Assembly: GCF_022201045.2 (NCBI RefSeq) | Contig: NC_068559.1 | Location: forward strand, 29,519,501-29,583,500 | Source of the DNA: Citrus sinensis | Taxonomy: Eukaryota > Streptophyta > Magnoliopsida > Sapindales > Rutaceae | DNA: 64,000 nucleotides | Direction: 5' to 3' | Shown here: positions 39,100-48,911 of the stretch, one piece after another | How the letters are laid out: every line of letters begins with the position of its first letter | How positions within the stretch are numbered: the first letter of the stretch is position 1 | Notes under the pieces: model-generated | What the model was told of the DNA's origin: nothing | What the model saw: only the letters and a program-made list of their open reading frames with translations | Database searches by the model: none | Translations under genes and position numbers: made by a program

Positions 39100-40692
39100 T
39101 CAGACACCCTTTCTGCCAGAGTCAGATTTGGTCAAAGATCTAAGCCTCACTAAGAAATTAGCTTTTGTCCCCTCTTTCCGCTTCTTACTTCTATTTCCAT
39201 ACTTGCCCCCAGGCGATGAGTCCCAATTCTCCGGCGATCTCACTACCACCACACTCTCCGGCGATCTCGTTATCACCAGTTCATCGCACTCCATCACCTC
39301 CCCGCCAGATAAGATTTTCGCTTGCATTGCTGATACCACCTCCTTCATTGCCAAATCAACGTTGCCTCTGTTTCTCAACAGAACCTCCCCAATTTGAGCT
39401 GGCGTCAAGGCCCCACCTGCCCTTATGCAACTCTCGACCACATCAAATAGTGCATGATGAGACTCGATTCCAAGATAGTTCTTCGCTAAGACCTTGAACG
39501 CATGTGGCCCGCAGGTGCCAAGACTAACATGCACGTCCATGCGCCCACACCTAATCAGTGCCGGATCCACACTATCCCTGTGATTTGTAGTAAACACTAT
39601 GATCTTCTCCTCGCTACAGCACGACCACAGGCCATCAGTGAAGTTCAGTAGTCCTGACAGTGTCACCCTTCCGCTCTCTTCTCCGTTATTATTATTATTA
39701 TTGCCACAAGTAGAAGAAGCAATCCGCGAGCCCATCTCCTTTATTGATGATGATCTTTTCGTTTTTGCAGTAGTACTAGTATTACTACTCTTTAACATTC
39801 TGTCAGCTGTCAGATCAACTGAGCAGTCTATGTCTTCAATTACAATGATGGAACGGTTTGTAGTCTGCAGAAGCAATGCTCTGAGCTCTGAATTGTCCGT
39901 AACTTTTGTGAGTTCAAGATCATATACGTCGTAGCAAAGATAGTTAGCCATGGCAGCAATCAAACTTGATTTGCCAGACCCTGGTGGCCCGTAAAGCAAG
40001 TAACCGCGTTTCCATGCACGTCCAACTCTGTGATAGAACTCTTTCCCATTAGCGAATGCCGTCAAATCCTCCGTTATTTGCTTCTTAAGTTGAGGCTCAA
40101 GTGCCAGAGTTTCGAAGGTGGAAGGGTGGCGAAATGGGACAGAAACCCAGCCTGAGTCGTACGAGCCGTGGCCGTTGTTAGTGAAGAGCCTTCTCTCACG
40201 AGAAACGCGCTCAAACTCTTCAGCACGTGAGGTGACGTGATCGAGGTAGGCTGATAAAAGGGTTTGGCGGTGTCGTTTTGGTAGCTTGAGAGTGAAGCTA
40301 CGTTTTTCCTCTACGGAGTCTTGCACAGTGTCAACATGGTGCGTCCAGGAGAGACTGTGACCACTGAAAGAGTCGTGGACAGTGTGGTTGGGTGCAACAG
40401 TGAAGGAAATCCGATTGGAGGATCTAGAACGAGATAGGGTGAGGCGGCGGCACGTGCTGGATCCTGCGGGGTTGACAGAGTTGAGATAGAGGTTGACGTG
40501 GCGGTAGAGGTCGTTGACGTCGACGCCGCAGTAGCCGTTGAACTCCGGGATCTCGAAGTAGGAGTAAGGACTGAAGAGGTCTTGGAGAGATTCATAGAAG
40601 GAGTGGAGGAGTGAAAGGAGCTGTGAGGGTAAAACGTTTTGGAGGACGGTGAGGAGACCCAAGAATGACCACATTTGTGATAATATCTCCAT
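39100..40692 (-). CDS. AAA-ATPase, plant ASD/BCS1-like family (530 aa)
   Basis: This is an intronless frame. The N-terminus (about 1-30) is hydrophobic and probably a membrane anchor. It is followed by the plant AAA-type ATPase N-terminal domain (YFEIPEFNGYCGVDVNDLY) and the family linker SVPFRHPSTFETLALEP. The AAA module has Walker A GPPGSGKSS at about 235-243, Walker B SIIVIEDIDC at 281-290, the family insert SGLLNFTDGLWSCC, sensor-type VFTTNH and the arginine-finger region DPALIRCGRMD. Inside the module is a low-complexity Ser/Thr/Asn insert (about 300-338, six Asn in a row). It resembles At4g25835/At5g57480-type proteins, which are BCS1-related ATPases of mitochondria or ER, several of them stress-induced. 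The substrate is unknown. It is complete for the family. Confidence 0.93.
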   Translation of the reverse strand: MEILSQMWSFLGLLTVLQNVLPSQLLSLLHSFYESLQDLFSPYSYFEIPEFNGYCGVDVNDLYRHVNLYLNSVNPAGSSTCRRLTLSRSRSSNRISFTVAPNHTVHDSFSGHSLSWTHHVDTVQDSVEEKRSFTLKLPKRHRQTLLSAYLDHVTSRAEEFERVSRERRLFTNNGHGSYDSGWVSVPFRHPSTFETLALEPQLKKQITEDLTAFANGKEFYHRVGRAWKRGYLLYGPPGSGKSSLIAAMANYLCYDVYDLELTKVTDNSELRALLLQTTNRSIIVIEDIDCSVDLTADRMLKSSNTSTTAKTKRSSSIKEMGSRIASSTCGNNNNNNGEESGRVTLSGLLNFTDGLWSCCSEEKIIVFTTNHRDSVDPALIRCGRMDVHVSLGTCGPHAFKVLAKNYLGIESHHALFDVVESCIRAGGALTPAQIGEVLLRNRGNVDLAMKEVVSAMQAKILSGGEVMECDELVITRSPESVVVVRSPENWDSSPGGKYGNRSKKRKEGTKANFLVRLRSLTKSDSGRKGV

Positions 40693-40768
40693 CTTTAGTT
40701 AATATTTCCTTCGCTGCTCCGTTGGACGTTGAATTGTGTTTTTATCTTTGTTGAGGTATAATTTAATG

Positions 40769-40781
40769 TTTATATATATAT
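40769..40781 (-). promoter_or_regulatory. Probable TATA box of the AAA-ATPase gene
   Basis: The minus strand reads TATATATATAAA about 80 bp upstream of the ATG at 40692. This is a suitable place for a TATA box with a short leader. Confidence 0.45.
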
Positions 40782-40789
40782 TTCTATAT

Positions 40790-41881
40790 ATCTATATGTA
40801 GGGAATTTAATTAAGGGAAGATGACGGTGACAAAAGTGAAACGAGATATACAGTTTGGGATGTGATCTGATATTATGTTGTGAAGACTGAAGAGTGTGGA
40901 TACTACTAGCTATCAGCAATTAATACTGAAAAAAAAAAAAGTAAGGAGGTAAAGATACTGTTTAGGGCTTGAAAAAGAAGGACACAAACAAAAAAGATAA
41001 AGGCAGTTAAAGATGATGAAGATGACTACGTACTCTTCATCTTTTGCTTTTCTTTAATTTGCCTGTACCGCTAGCTTTTGTTTTTCATATTCACGCATTC
41101 AATCCCTATATATTGCGTGGAATACACATGCTTAATCTTCAATATATTAATTAAACATTTGATGAATCAATTTGTTTAAGCAATGTTAATAGCTAATTGC
41201 TGTTTTACGAAGGGAATTACAAGGCAAAGCATGCATGTATGCGCTCTAGTAGAGCATTTAATGGAGTGTGGGAAAGTTACTGAAAGCGGCTAAGAAAACG
41301 GCCGGCAACTGTTACTCGGAAATGAATGCAACTATAAGCACACGAGAGACATGGAGACCTTTTGCTTTATCATCATTAATTCGCTTTCATTTGTTTGCTT
41401 GCTTTATCTTTTTCTTGTAATTGCAGTTGAGGTTATCAAGAGGTCAAGAGAATGTTCTTGGAATAATTGTACTTAAATCATCTTTGTTACAGATTAACAG
41501 GGCATCTGTATCATTTCTTCAATCAGCCAAAGTGACCTTTAAAGTTGAAGATAAAGGACATAGATCTTTTAAATCCTTAAATATAATTTTAAATTTACAT
41601 GAAAGGAAATGGAAAATATTACGTTCTAAAAGATATGCATTTAAATGAGAAACATTCATCAACTTGCAATCACATATTCTATAGCTAAAGCACTGTGCCC
41701 AATTTTTATGGTAAATGGTATATGTTTTTTTTTTCTTTTTTATAAATAAAGTTGAGCCTCAAAGGAGGCGTTTATTGAATAAAAAAGATAAAAGTAACAG
41801 AGGGACCATAACATTCTTCACCGTAACAAGAACCAGCACTAAGCTAACAAGAAAGCAACAGAGCGCCAAAGGAGGAAGAAA

Positions 41882-41912
<31 letters not shown>

Positions 41913-42746
41913 GCAGCTCGTCTGAATTTATGTTTGAGAGAATGATTAGCATCAAAACAAAGAAATCTACAAATTTTGTAAGGGGATCTGGCCATTAAAT
42001 AATGGGATCACAGTGTACACTTAAATTTTAATTTCTAAATAACTGGTCGCATTATTATTCTCGCAATTTATAGGAGAGAATTAACTTAAAAGGACATGCA
42101 TTCGATCGACAAGAATAACTCACAATTTAATCGATAATATTAGGTGAAGTAATTAAGGCCCCATCTCATATTGAGATTGGACAGTTATAACATTTTATGT
42201 TACAGTAGTAAATTATTTGGTAAATACTAATTGTTGATGTTTGAAAATTAAGTTAATTTGATCCACCACTTATATTATGAAAAAAATTGAAATATTTTTA
42301 TTATTTTATTAAAATTATTATTTAAAATAGGAATTGAGACAAGAATGGGATATATTCGACTGTTGGGATATATTCGACTGTTGGAGTTCAGAATTCTTGT
42401 TTGTTGATAAAAGCAGCAGAATCGATTCTACTTTAATTTGGCTCAGCTACTCCTTTTTATGTCATAGAAATAAAAGGGAAAAAAAAAGTTCACTAAAGAA
42501 GCTTTAGACAAAGTCACTACTCTCTTATCTACTTGACTACTTGTATGGCAAATTACCCGGCTTTTTCAAACTCAGCTCCAAGTTCATAGTAGGGAAAGTA
42601 TAACGATTGAGCCCTGAGCCTGGGCCGAGCTCCGGCCATAAGGTTTTTACCTGCTTAGGGGCCTTGAGCTAAGTTTAACAATGAAGCCCAGCCTTTAAAG
42701 CTACACACTAAGGTCTGTTTGATATTTGGGGTCAGCAGATATAACA
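40790..42746. other. Upstream/intergenic sequence, no gene seen
   Basis: This stretch holds the AAA-ATPase upstream DNA and then AT-rich sequence. Contents are a (GA)n run at about 41884-41913, an 18-bp tandem duplication at 42347-42382, and a GC-richer patch of gagcc/ggcc units at 42607-42705 that looks like decayed mobile DNA. The open frames over the GA run are repeat artefacts. Confidence 0.4.
42347..42382. repeat. Perfect 18-bp tandem duplication
   Basis: The unit gggatatattcgactgtt occurs twice head to tail with no difference, followed by gga. This indicates a recent slippage or duplication event. Confidence 0.9.
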
Positions 42747-42841
42747 TAAACTTATGAGTGGGACTATTAGCACCCTCTAAATATCTCTTAACACCCATTT
42801 TCTTAATCAATCTCATTAAAATATTTTTTAAAAGGCAAATG

Positions 42842-42937
42842 CTAAGTTACATGCATGTACCTTACAACCCTCTCACATGAATAGTAAATGAACACTATTT
42901 ATGTGAGAGGGTTGTAAGGTACATGCATGTAACTTAG
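42842..42937. repeat. Near-perfect 43-bp inverted repeat with 10-base loop
   Basis: The left arm 42842-42884 and right arm 42895-42937 pair along 43 bases with one mismatch, around a loop of ten bases. A weaker outer match (tttttaaaagg on both sides) extends the fold to about 42820-42952. The arms contain gttacatgcatgtac, itself palindromic. It could be a foldback mini-element inside the Mutator-like element; I could not settle its target duplication. Confidence 0.9.
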
Positions 42938-43074
42938 AGGGATCCTTTTAAAAATTATAAAATTCTTTTAACACCTCCATCAATGACAAAAATATCCTTA
43001 ATTAAAATTTATTGTGTAAACCTCATTCTTTAATTTTTATTATTAAACTCTATTTCAACAATGAGATTTATTTC

Positions 43075-43896
43075 TTTTTTTTTTAAGAGTGCAAATTGCA
43101 AATTCACTAAGACAACTGCAAGGATCACATAGTTAAACCAAAGAAACATGTCACTTCAACTTGAGAAATCCAGTTCAACTGAGAAACGGTACGAAATGGA
43201 AAATAATAAACTAGACATGGCTATGTTATTTTGAGGCAGCAAATATCTTAGATTGTTGCTTCCAGGAAAGCTCTTCCTGGTTGACGATCAGCCAAAGGAC
43301 CATGACATCCGAAGAGCTTGGCATTCATACCATCTGGGACAATCCTGTTCTCTGAATTCCACCTTAGATAATCAGCACGGCTGAACTTGGTAAATCCCCA
43401 TTTCCTGCTGACAATAATCTTTTGACGAACAGGAAACTTGAACTTAGCACGGCGAAGGGCCTCCTGAGTAGGGTTGGCAATGGGACGGGATGGGATGGGA
43501 TTTACCAATCCCAGTCCCATCCCATATATGCAAATGGGATGAAAAAACATCCCAATCCCGTCCCTATATTTTTTTTGGGACAAAAATATGTCCCAATCCC
43601 GTCCCAAAAGAGATGGGATCCTGCGGGATCCCATCCCAATTGGAAAAATTTCCATTCTTAATCAGTAATGAGACGGGATGGAACGAAATTTTTCAATCCC
43701 ACTCCCATCCCGCATTTGTAATTGGGATAAAAAAAGGTCTCAATTCCGTCCTTAAATTTTTTTTATGGGACAAAAATATGTCCCAATCCTGTCCTAAATG
43801 GGATGGGATCCCGCAGGATCCCATCCTATCGGAAAAAATTGCCATCCCTACTCCTGAGCATGGTGGCTATTACTATCCTTGCAACAGACATAAAGC
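43075..43896 (-). pseudogene. RPL10: 5'-truncated processed retrocopy of 60S ribosomal protein L10 (RPL10)
   Basis: On the minus strand the reading contains the RPL10 C-terminal part: [55 protein letters not shown] and [12 protein letters not shown], stop at 43248. No introns interrupt it. A 3' UTR of about 160 bp follows and then a poly(A) tail (T10 at 43075-43084). Flanking copies aatgagatttatttc (43060-43074) and aatgggatttatttc (43897-43911) differ at one base and look like a LINE-type target duplication. The copy starts at about residue 150 of the ~220-residue parent and carries a small deletion near its 5' end that shifts the frame. It is split by a hAT-like element at 43469-43850. It is non-functional. 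Confidence 0.88.
43469..43850. mobile_element. hAT-like MITE (382 bp) made of two tandem half-units
   Basis: The ends TAGGGTTGGCAATGGG and (from the right) TAGGGATGGCAATTTT are inverted. A perfect 8-bp duplication ctcctgag flanks it at 43461-43468 and 43851-43858. The interior is two diverged copies of a unit of about 190 bp, each with GGGAT/ATCCC palindromic segments and a shared ggacaaaaatatgtcccaat stretch (near 43578 and 43769). It lacks coding capacity. The minus-strand open frame reaching in from the RPL10 copy is chance. Confidence 0.88.
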
Positions 43897-44197
43897 AATG
43901 GGATTTATTTCATTTAAAAGAAAAAATAATAGATTTTCATTCTCTCTGTTATAGTTATCAGTGATAAATTTTTCACTTGAAAACTAGAGGAAAAGGCAAC
44001 CTTTCTAGTTTCTAAAATGTTAGATTTTTTAAGGAAAAATTATTTGACTTTTGAGTGGGGGTTTAATTAGAAATTATCCTATTATGTAATTTTAATAAAG
44101 GTTAAAATCGTAAACTAATTAAAGTGGTTTTAAGAGGCATTTGGAGGAATGCCAATAGTCCCACTCTAAACTTATAAATAGTGTGATATTTGATCAA

Positions 44198-45125
44198 GTG
44201 AGGCTATTGGCACCCCTCGAAAATTCTCATCAAACACCATTTTGCATTAATGAATCTGTATTTTTTTAGAATTAATTATATAAATTAATATAGGCGTAAA
44301 ACAACTGCCTTAATCATCTATTTATCACAAATTTTCAATATTTGGTGGTGAATGAGGATGGGTTTAGTGGTGATGAAGATAAGTGGTTGTGGTGATTTAG
44401 AGAGAGAATACAAGTGAGAAAGAAAGTAATTTGCAAAAAAATTACGATTAAACACTTAAATTTCAAATATCATCATCTTTGTAAGCCACACCTATTATAA
44501 TCTCTTCACAATTTTTTTTTTATTTGAAACCTTTATTTCACACAGTACTAGCAAATATATTACAGATTTGAAGACATTTTTCTTTTTTTGTAGATTTATA
44601 TCATCAATTTTGCAATTCATCTTCTTCCATTATTATGTTTTTCTTCCACTCACTAACGGTTTAGAACTCCAGATGGTTTTGTTAAACATAAATTGAATTC
44701 TTTAATAAAGATTTTTGAAATACTTGTGCTAAACTTGTGAATGTTTGTTTCCGTCTCTAATTTGGATAAAACTAAATAACAATCAGAAAAAAAGGATTTT
44801 TGAGTTGAAATCCATTAACAATAATAAAAGAAAATGAATACAAGCATGCATACATTCTGCTATATTTCCTTGTTCTTAATTAGTTAGAGTTTATCAACAG
44901 TAAATTAATTAGAATTTAAAAGTGAGAAAGATGTTTAAGATTTGTTGTTGAAGGAGATTTTATTTTATTTTTTTTAACAAAATAAGTCGGGACTTGTGTA
45001 GAAAAAAGAGTGGGATTCAAATCTTGTACATGTCCTTAAACATAATTTTATCTAGTGATTAAACTATAAATATAAAGGACGAGGTTTTATAAGGTTAGTG
45101 AGGGATGCCGATAGCTTTGCTCTAT
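44198..45125. mobile_element. Second, diverged Mutator-like element (about 928 bp)
   Basis: The left end gtgaggctattggcacccctc is matched by an inverted right end (forward: gagggatgccgatagctttgctct). Flanking nonamers tttgatcaa (44189-44197) and tttgataaa (45126-45134) agree at eight of nine bases. The core gctattggca resembles the ends of the element at 42756-44166, so the two probably belong to one family. There is no ORF inside. The exact ends carry a few bases of uncertainty. Confidence 0.5.
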
Positions 45126-45529
45126 TTTGATAAAGTTTCTCTTATAATCTGACCATATTTAAACTTTAAAGGACTTTTTATCAAATTATTTCATCTCATT
45201 AATTACTTGTATTTAATTACAGTTGTGTTATCTGTGAAAAAATTCTTATTGGTTTACAACTAGCATCTCTTTTCCCCGTTATCCAATATTAATAAGAGAT
45301 TGAAAACATTAGGTATGAAAAATAGTAACCACGTTAAAGAAACATTAAATTAATGAAAAAACTTCTCCCTCCTTACCATCTCCGCAACTCCATCATTCAA
45401 AACTCCTTATCCTCCTCATCTTCTATCAAATAATCACTTTTCACAAAGAAATCAATTTTTTTCCAGTGGGTTCTAATGAACCTTTGTTTACTGGTTGCAT
45501 TCCCAGTTTTATTATTTTTCGTATGACCG

Positions 45530-47300
45530 CAGCATTTGAATTTTGATCGTAAATAAGATGTCATTTATTTCATCAAACTATAGACAACACGCCGTCTATA
45601 CATTTTACAGGACCAATAGCACGTCATCTAATGAATTGAATTCCATGTGATTCTAATAAAAGTAAGAGATCATTAAATTTTTTACATGTTTGTTTTTTCC
45701 ATCATAGATTTGTATATTAGGTAAAATTAAGGAGAAAAATTTAACTTAATAACACTTAAGTATGAATATATGTATAGGAAAATGATCTTTTAGCATCTCA
45801 TTAGGCTCATTCTAAATTTAGTCCAGTAATGTAAAAATTGTACATCTTATATGTGATACATTTTATTTGAAATATTTTTTTAATATTAATATACGTGGGT
45901 AGAAAGACCGTTTATAATACTAAAATTAAAAAATTAAAAGACCATTAGCTAAACCAAAAGCCAAAAGTAGCGCATTTGTACTAAAATACTATTTTTAAAA
46001 ACAATATTAACTTGTACTTTACCAAAAAAAAATCATTTGTACTTTTCTATTTATTTGTTTTCAAAAACAACTGTTGTAAAATTTAACTTTAGGCATAACA
46101 AGCGTAACTAAACGACATGTTATCCATCTTAACAATAAAGGTGCGACATGAAATCCGTGTTATTTATATAAATGACAAGTATAAACAGTATGTGTTGGTG
46201 CATCATATAGATGACTTGTGGTTTTTAGTTTGCATAAAGAGGACGTGTCATTTTGCTGATGAGTCTTTTTATGACATGTCATCTTTATATTTTACTATTT
46301 CAACAACATGCTATCTATTTAGTTGAATTTCACATGATTTTAGTGAAAGTAAGATGTCATTTTTTTACAGTTAAATAAAATAATAAATTATTTCAATTAT
46401 TCATATATTTTTACATATTTGTTTTCTCGAACATTGAAAATACGTAATTTGTATTTTTGAAAAAAGTTAAGGAAAAAATTTAACTTGAAAACAAAGTTTA
46501 ATTACACACACTTCTAGCTTCATAGAGGGAAATAAACTTTAGCTTCTCATTAGGCTCATTGTAAATTTGCTCCAACAATGTAAAAATAGTATACTTTTTT
46601 TTCATAATATTAATATTTGTGTATAGAGAGGCCATTTATAAAATTAAATTACAAAATCAAAAGACCGTTAGCTAAACTAAAAGAAAAATTAAAGGTAGTC
46701 CATTTGTCCCGAAATATTTTTTATAAATAATTTATACTTAAAAAATTAAAAAAAATTAACTTTGCTTTCTTATTTTTCTATTTTGAGAAAATGACCACTT
46801 ATTTTTATGTTTTGAGAAAATGACCATTGTAAAATTTTACTTTAAACATGATAAGTTGTTTATTTTTCAATGACATTACATCCAATATTTCAAATTTCAA
46901 ACGGCAAGCAGGTCGTAGATGACACGTCGTTTGTCATTTTATCTATTAATGACATGTCATTCATGTCATAAAGAAAAATATATACGACATGGCATCTGTG
47001 GTATTTATAGATCATAGTAATGGTAAGCATAAATAGTATGTATCAACGGATAATGAAAATGACCCATCATTTGAATTTTGATTGTGAACAACATATCATT
47101 TGATTTATTGACGTGTAGATGTTATGACATCTATATATTTTATAGGACCAAGGACACATCATCTACTAAATTGAATTCCACATGATTTTAATGAAAGTAA
47201 GAGATCATTTGTTTTTTAATAGTTAAATAGAATAACAAGTTATTTCAATTATTCATATAGTTTTATATGTTTGTTTTCCCTAACACTGACAATTAGTTGT
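45530..47300. repeat. Three degenerate copies of a roughly 700-850 bp repeat
   Basis: A recognisable segment reading gaatt(c/t)ca(c/t)(a/g)tgatt(c/t)ta(a/g)t(a/g)aaagtaaga recurs near 45645, 46325 and 47172. Each copy is followed at similar distance by an acatgtttgtttt- or acatatttgtttt-type segment. Copies 2 and 3 share more (tta(a)tttcaattattcatat). A ctcattaggctcatt segment recurs near 45801 and 46548. There is no coding potential. It may be an old tandem array or nested copies of one element. Confidence 0.6.
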
Positions 47301-47434
47301 TTGTATATTTGGATAAAATTATGGAAAAAAATTAACTTGGAAATAACGCTTAAGTATGAATATATACAATGTTGAAAATATATTATGTTGAATACACACA
47401 CATGAATGTATACTATATTAAATATATACTATGT

Positions 47435-47833
47435 TGCGCGCGCACACACACACACACACAAAGACTGGGCTTTATATATGAAAATAATCTCTTGGCATCT
47501 CATTAATAAAGTAAGGAATCTCTTATTGGAATAAACTAAAATTCAAAAAAGAAAAAGAAAAAGCACAAATTTCAATATATTATACATGACAAAACATACA
47601 CTATATTTAAGTGTGTATTTTTGTTATTTTTTAGATAAGTCTAGAGAATATATTTATCCATCCAGAATTTTAAAGTATAGGAAAATTTGAGAAAACATAT
47701 AAATTGTGCGGTTTAAGCGCTTTAAGTTTTAAACATTTAAAACTCCATGGTTTTAAAGTTTTCTCGAACTTTTCCTTCACTTTAAGATCCCAGACCGAAA
47801 AATTACTACACACACACACACACACACACACAC
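47435..47833. repeat. CA-rich microsatellites in AT-rich DNA
   Basis: A gcgcgcgc(ac)n run lies at about 47436-47461 and a longer (ac)n run at about 47809-47834. There is no gene between them. Confidence 0.85.
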
Positions 47834-47834
47834 A

Positions 47835-48807
47835 TACTTGAATCGTGGGAATAAATGAGATGTAAGTTATAGATATCCCGATGGAGTGGAATAACTTGTA
47901 TTTTATCTTATATAATTATTAAGAGTAATGATATATACACAAATGATATGAATGTATATATTCCTTGAATGATTGATAATTTTTCACAAGTTTCAATAAA
48001 ATCAATTACATTATCTCGTTGAACCACCCATTGATTGAGTCGTTCTCACCTCCCTTCCTCAACTTTGAGGGAACGAGTTTAATTCTTTTATTTGTGGTAA
48101 AAATATGGCTCGATTTCTCCATTATTTAGAATAACTTCTTCCGATTTGGAAGTGGATTTTCGATGTGTAGTATTTACCGTTGTACTGATCAAGGTTGGTC
48201 TAGACATATTTTTAATTATAATATTAATATAATTATATGTGATATCTCAAATATTATATTACGTGATCAATCATTTAATGAATGTCATAATGTATAGAGT
48301 GAGGATTTGGAGTAACACTTGCTCAATTATTAATATTTGTGACCTGGGTTCATTCATTAGTTTGATGTCATCAAAACAGTGCATGATGTCATTGAGTTGC
48401 GAGACAAATTAACCAATCATCACGATCGCTCTTTTTGCGTTGGTGGGGTTGGTGAAGTGACGCACTTTGAGGCTTTGAGCTCCACTCTTAAATGTTTTGG
48501 TTCTTGATCGCCTAGAATAGTGACACTTGTGCTCTCTCTGTAATATGATGTTATATTATTTTATTCTTTACCCATCCAATTCCCATCGTCATCTTATCTG
48601 CCTTCCAAGTTCCAAATTAGTCTAGGCCTAGCGATCAAAACCATATCCTATATTATTTTTCTCCTTTCCGGCCCAAGCCAACTAGTTGTCTGCCACACAT
48701 TATTGCTAGCTAGGAGATGATAATGCTCAACAATATTCTCTTCAAAACAACAAAGTTAAAAAGTACCGTTGCATGCTGCTGCCCTGGCACTAAATCTTTG
48801 GCGGCTG
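47835..48807. other. Left flank of the retrotransposon, former upstream DNA of the lipid-transfer gene
   Basis: There is no gene here. Before the retrotransposon inserted, this DNA was directly next to 55688. It was therefore probably the distal promoter of the lipid-transfer protein gene now at 55897. Confidence 0.45.
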
Positions 48808-48812
48808 CTAAT

Positions 48813-48911
48813 TGTTGAGTGTTAGAAAATGCATATTTATAAAGGAGAAAACCGTCATTTTACATTCCAAGTCTTACTAACAACCCTTACTTTTATGTAT
48901 TTAACCTTCTT
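48813..48911 (+). repeat. 5' LTR remnant (99 bp)
   Basis: This is identical, base for base, to 54302-54400 of the 3' LTR. At 48911/48912 the sequence jumps to pol (ttcgtctcc instead of the LTR's gtgattt), so the deletion removed about 1.29 kb of LTR and several kb of internal sequence. Only a base or two of microhomology is at the junction. Confidence 0.95.

Larger units (their letters stand above)
42756..44166. mobile_element. Mutator-like (MULE) non-autonomous element, 1411 bp, carrying nested insertions
   Basis: The inverted ends begin GAGTGGGACTATTAGCA (left) and, read inward from the right, GAGTGGGACTATTGGCA. Similarity continues for about 45 bp (CTCTTAACACC against CTCTTAAAACC). The flanks are a perfect 9-bp duplication taaacttat at 42747-42755 and 44167-44175. 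A nine-base duplication is the Mutator hallmark. There is no transposase frame inside. The interior holds a hairpin (42842-42937), an RPL10 retrocopy (43075-43896) and, within that, a hAT-like element (43469-43850). Confidence 0.82.

Noticed and set aside
41715..41995. Frames over a GA repeat
   Set aside because: Glu/Arg and Ser/Leu repeats come from the (GA)n run. No start context or homology.
43248..43655. Open 135-codon frame taken as a gene
   Set aside because: It joins the RPL10 retrocopy end to a chance frame through the hAT-like element. The parts come from different sources.
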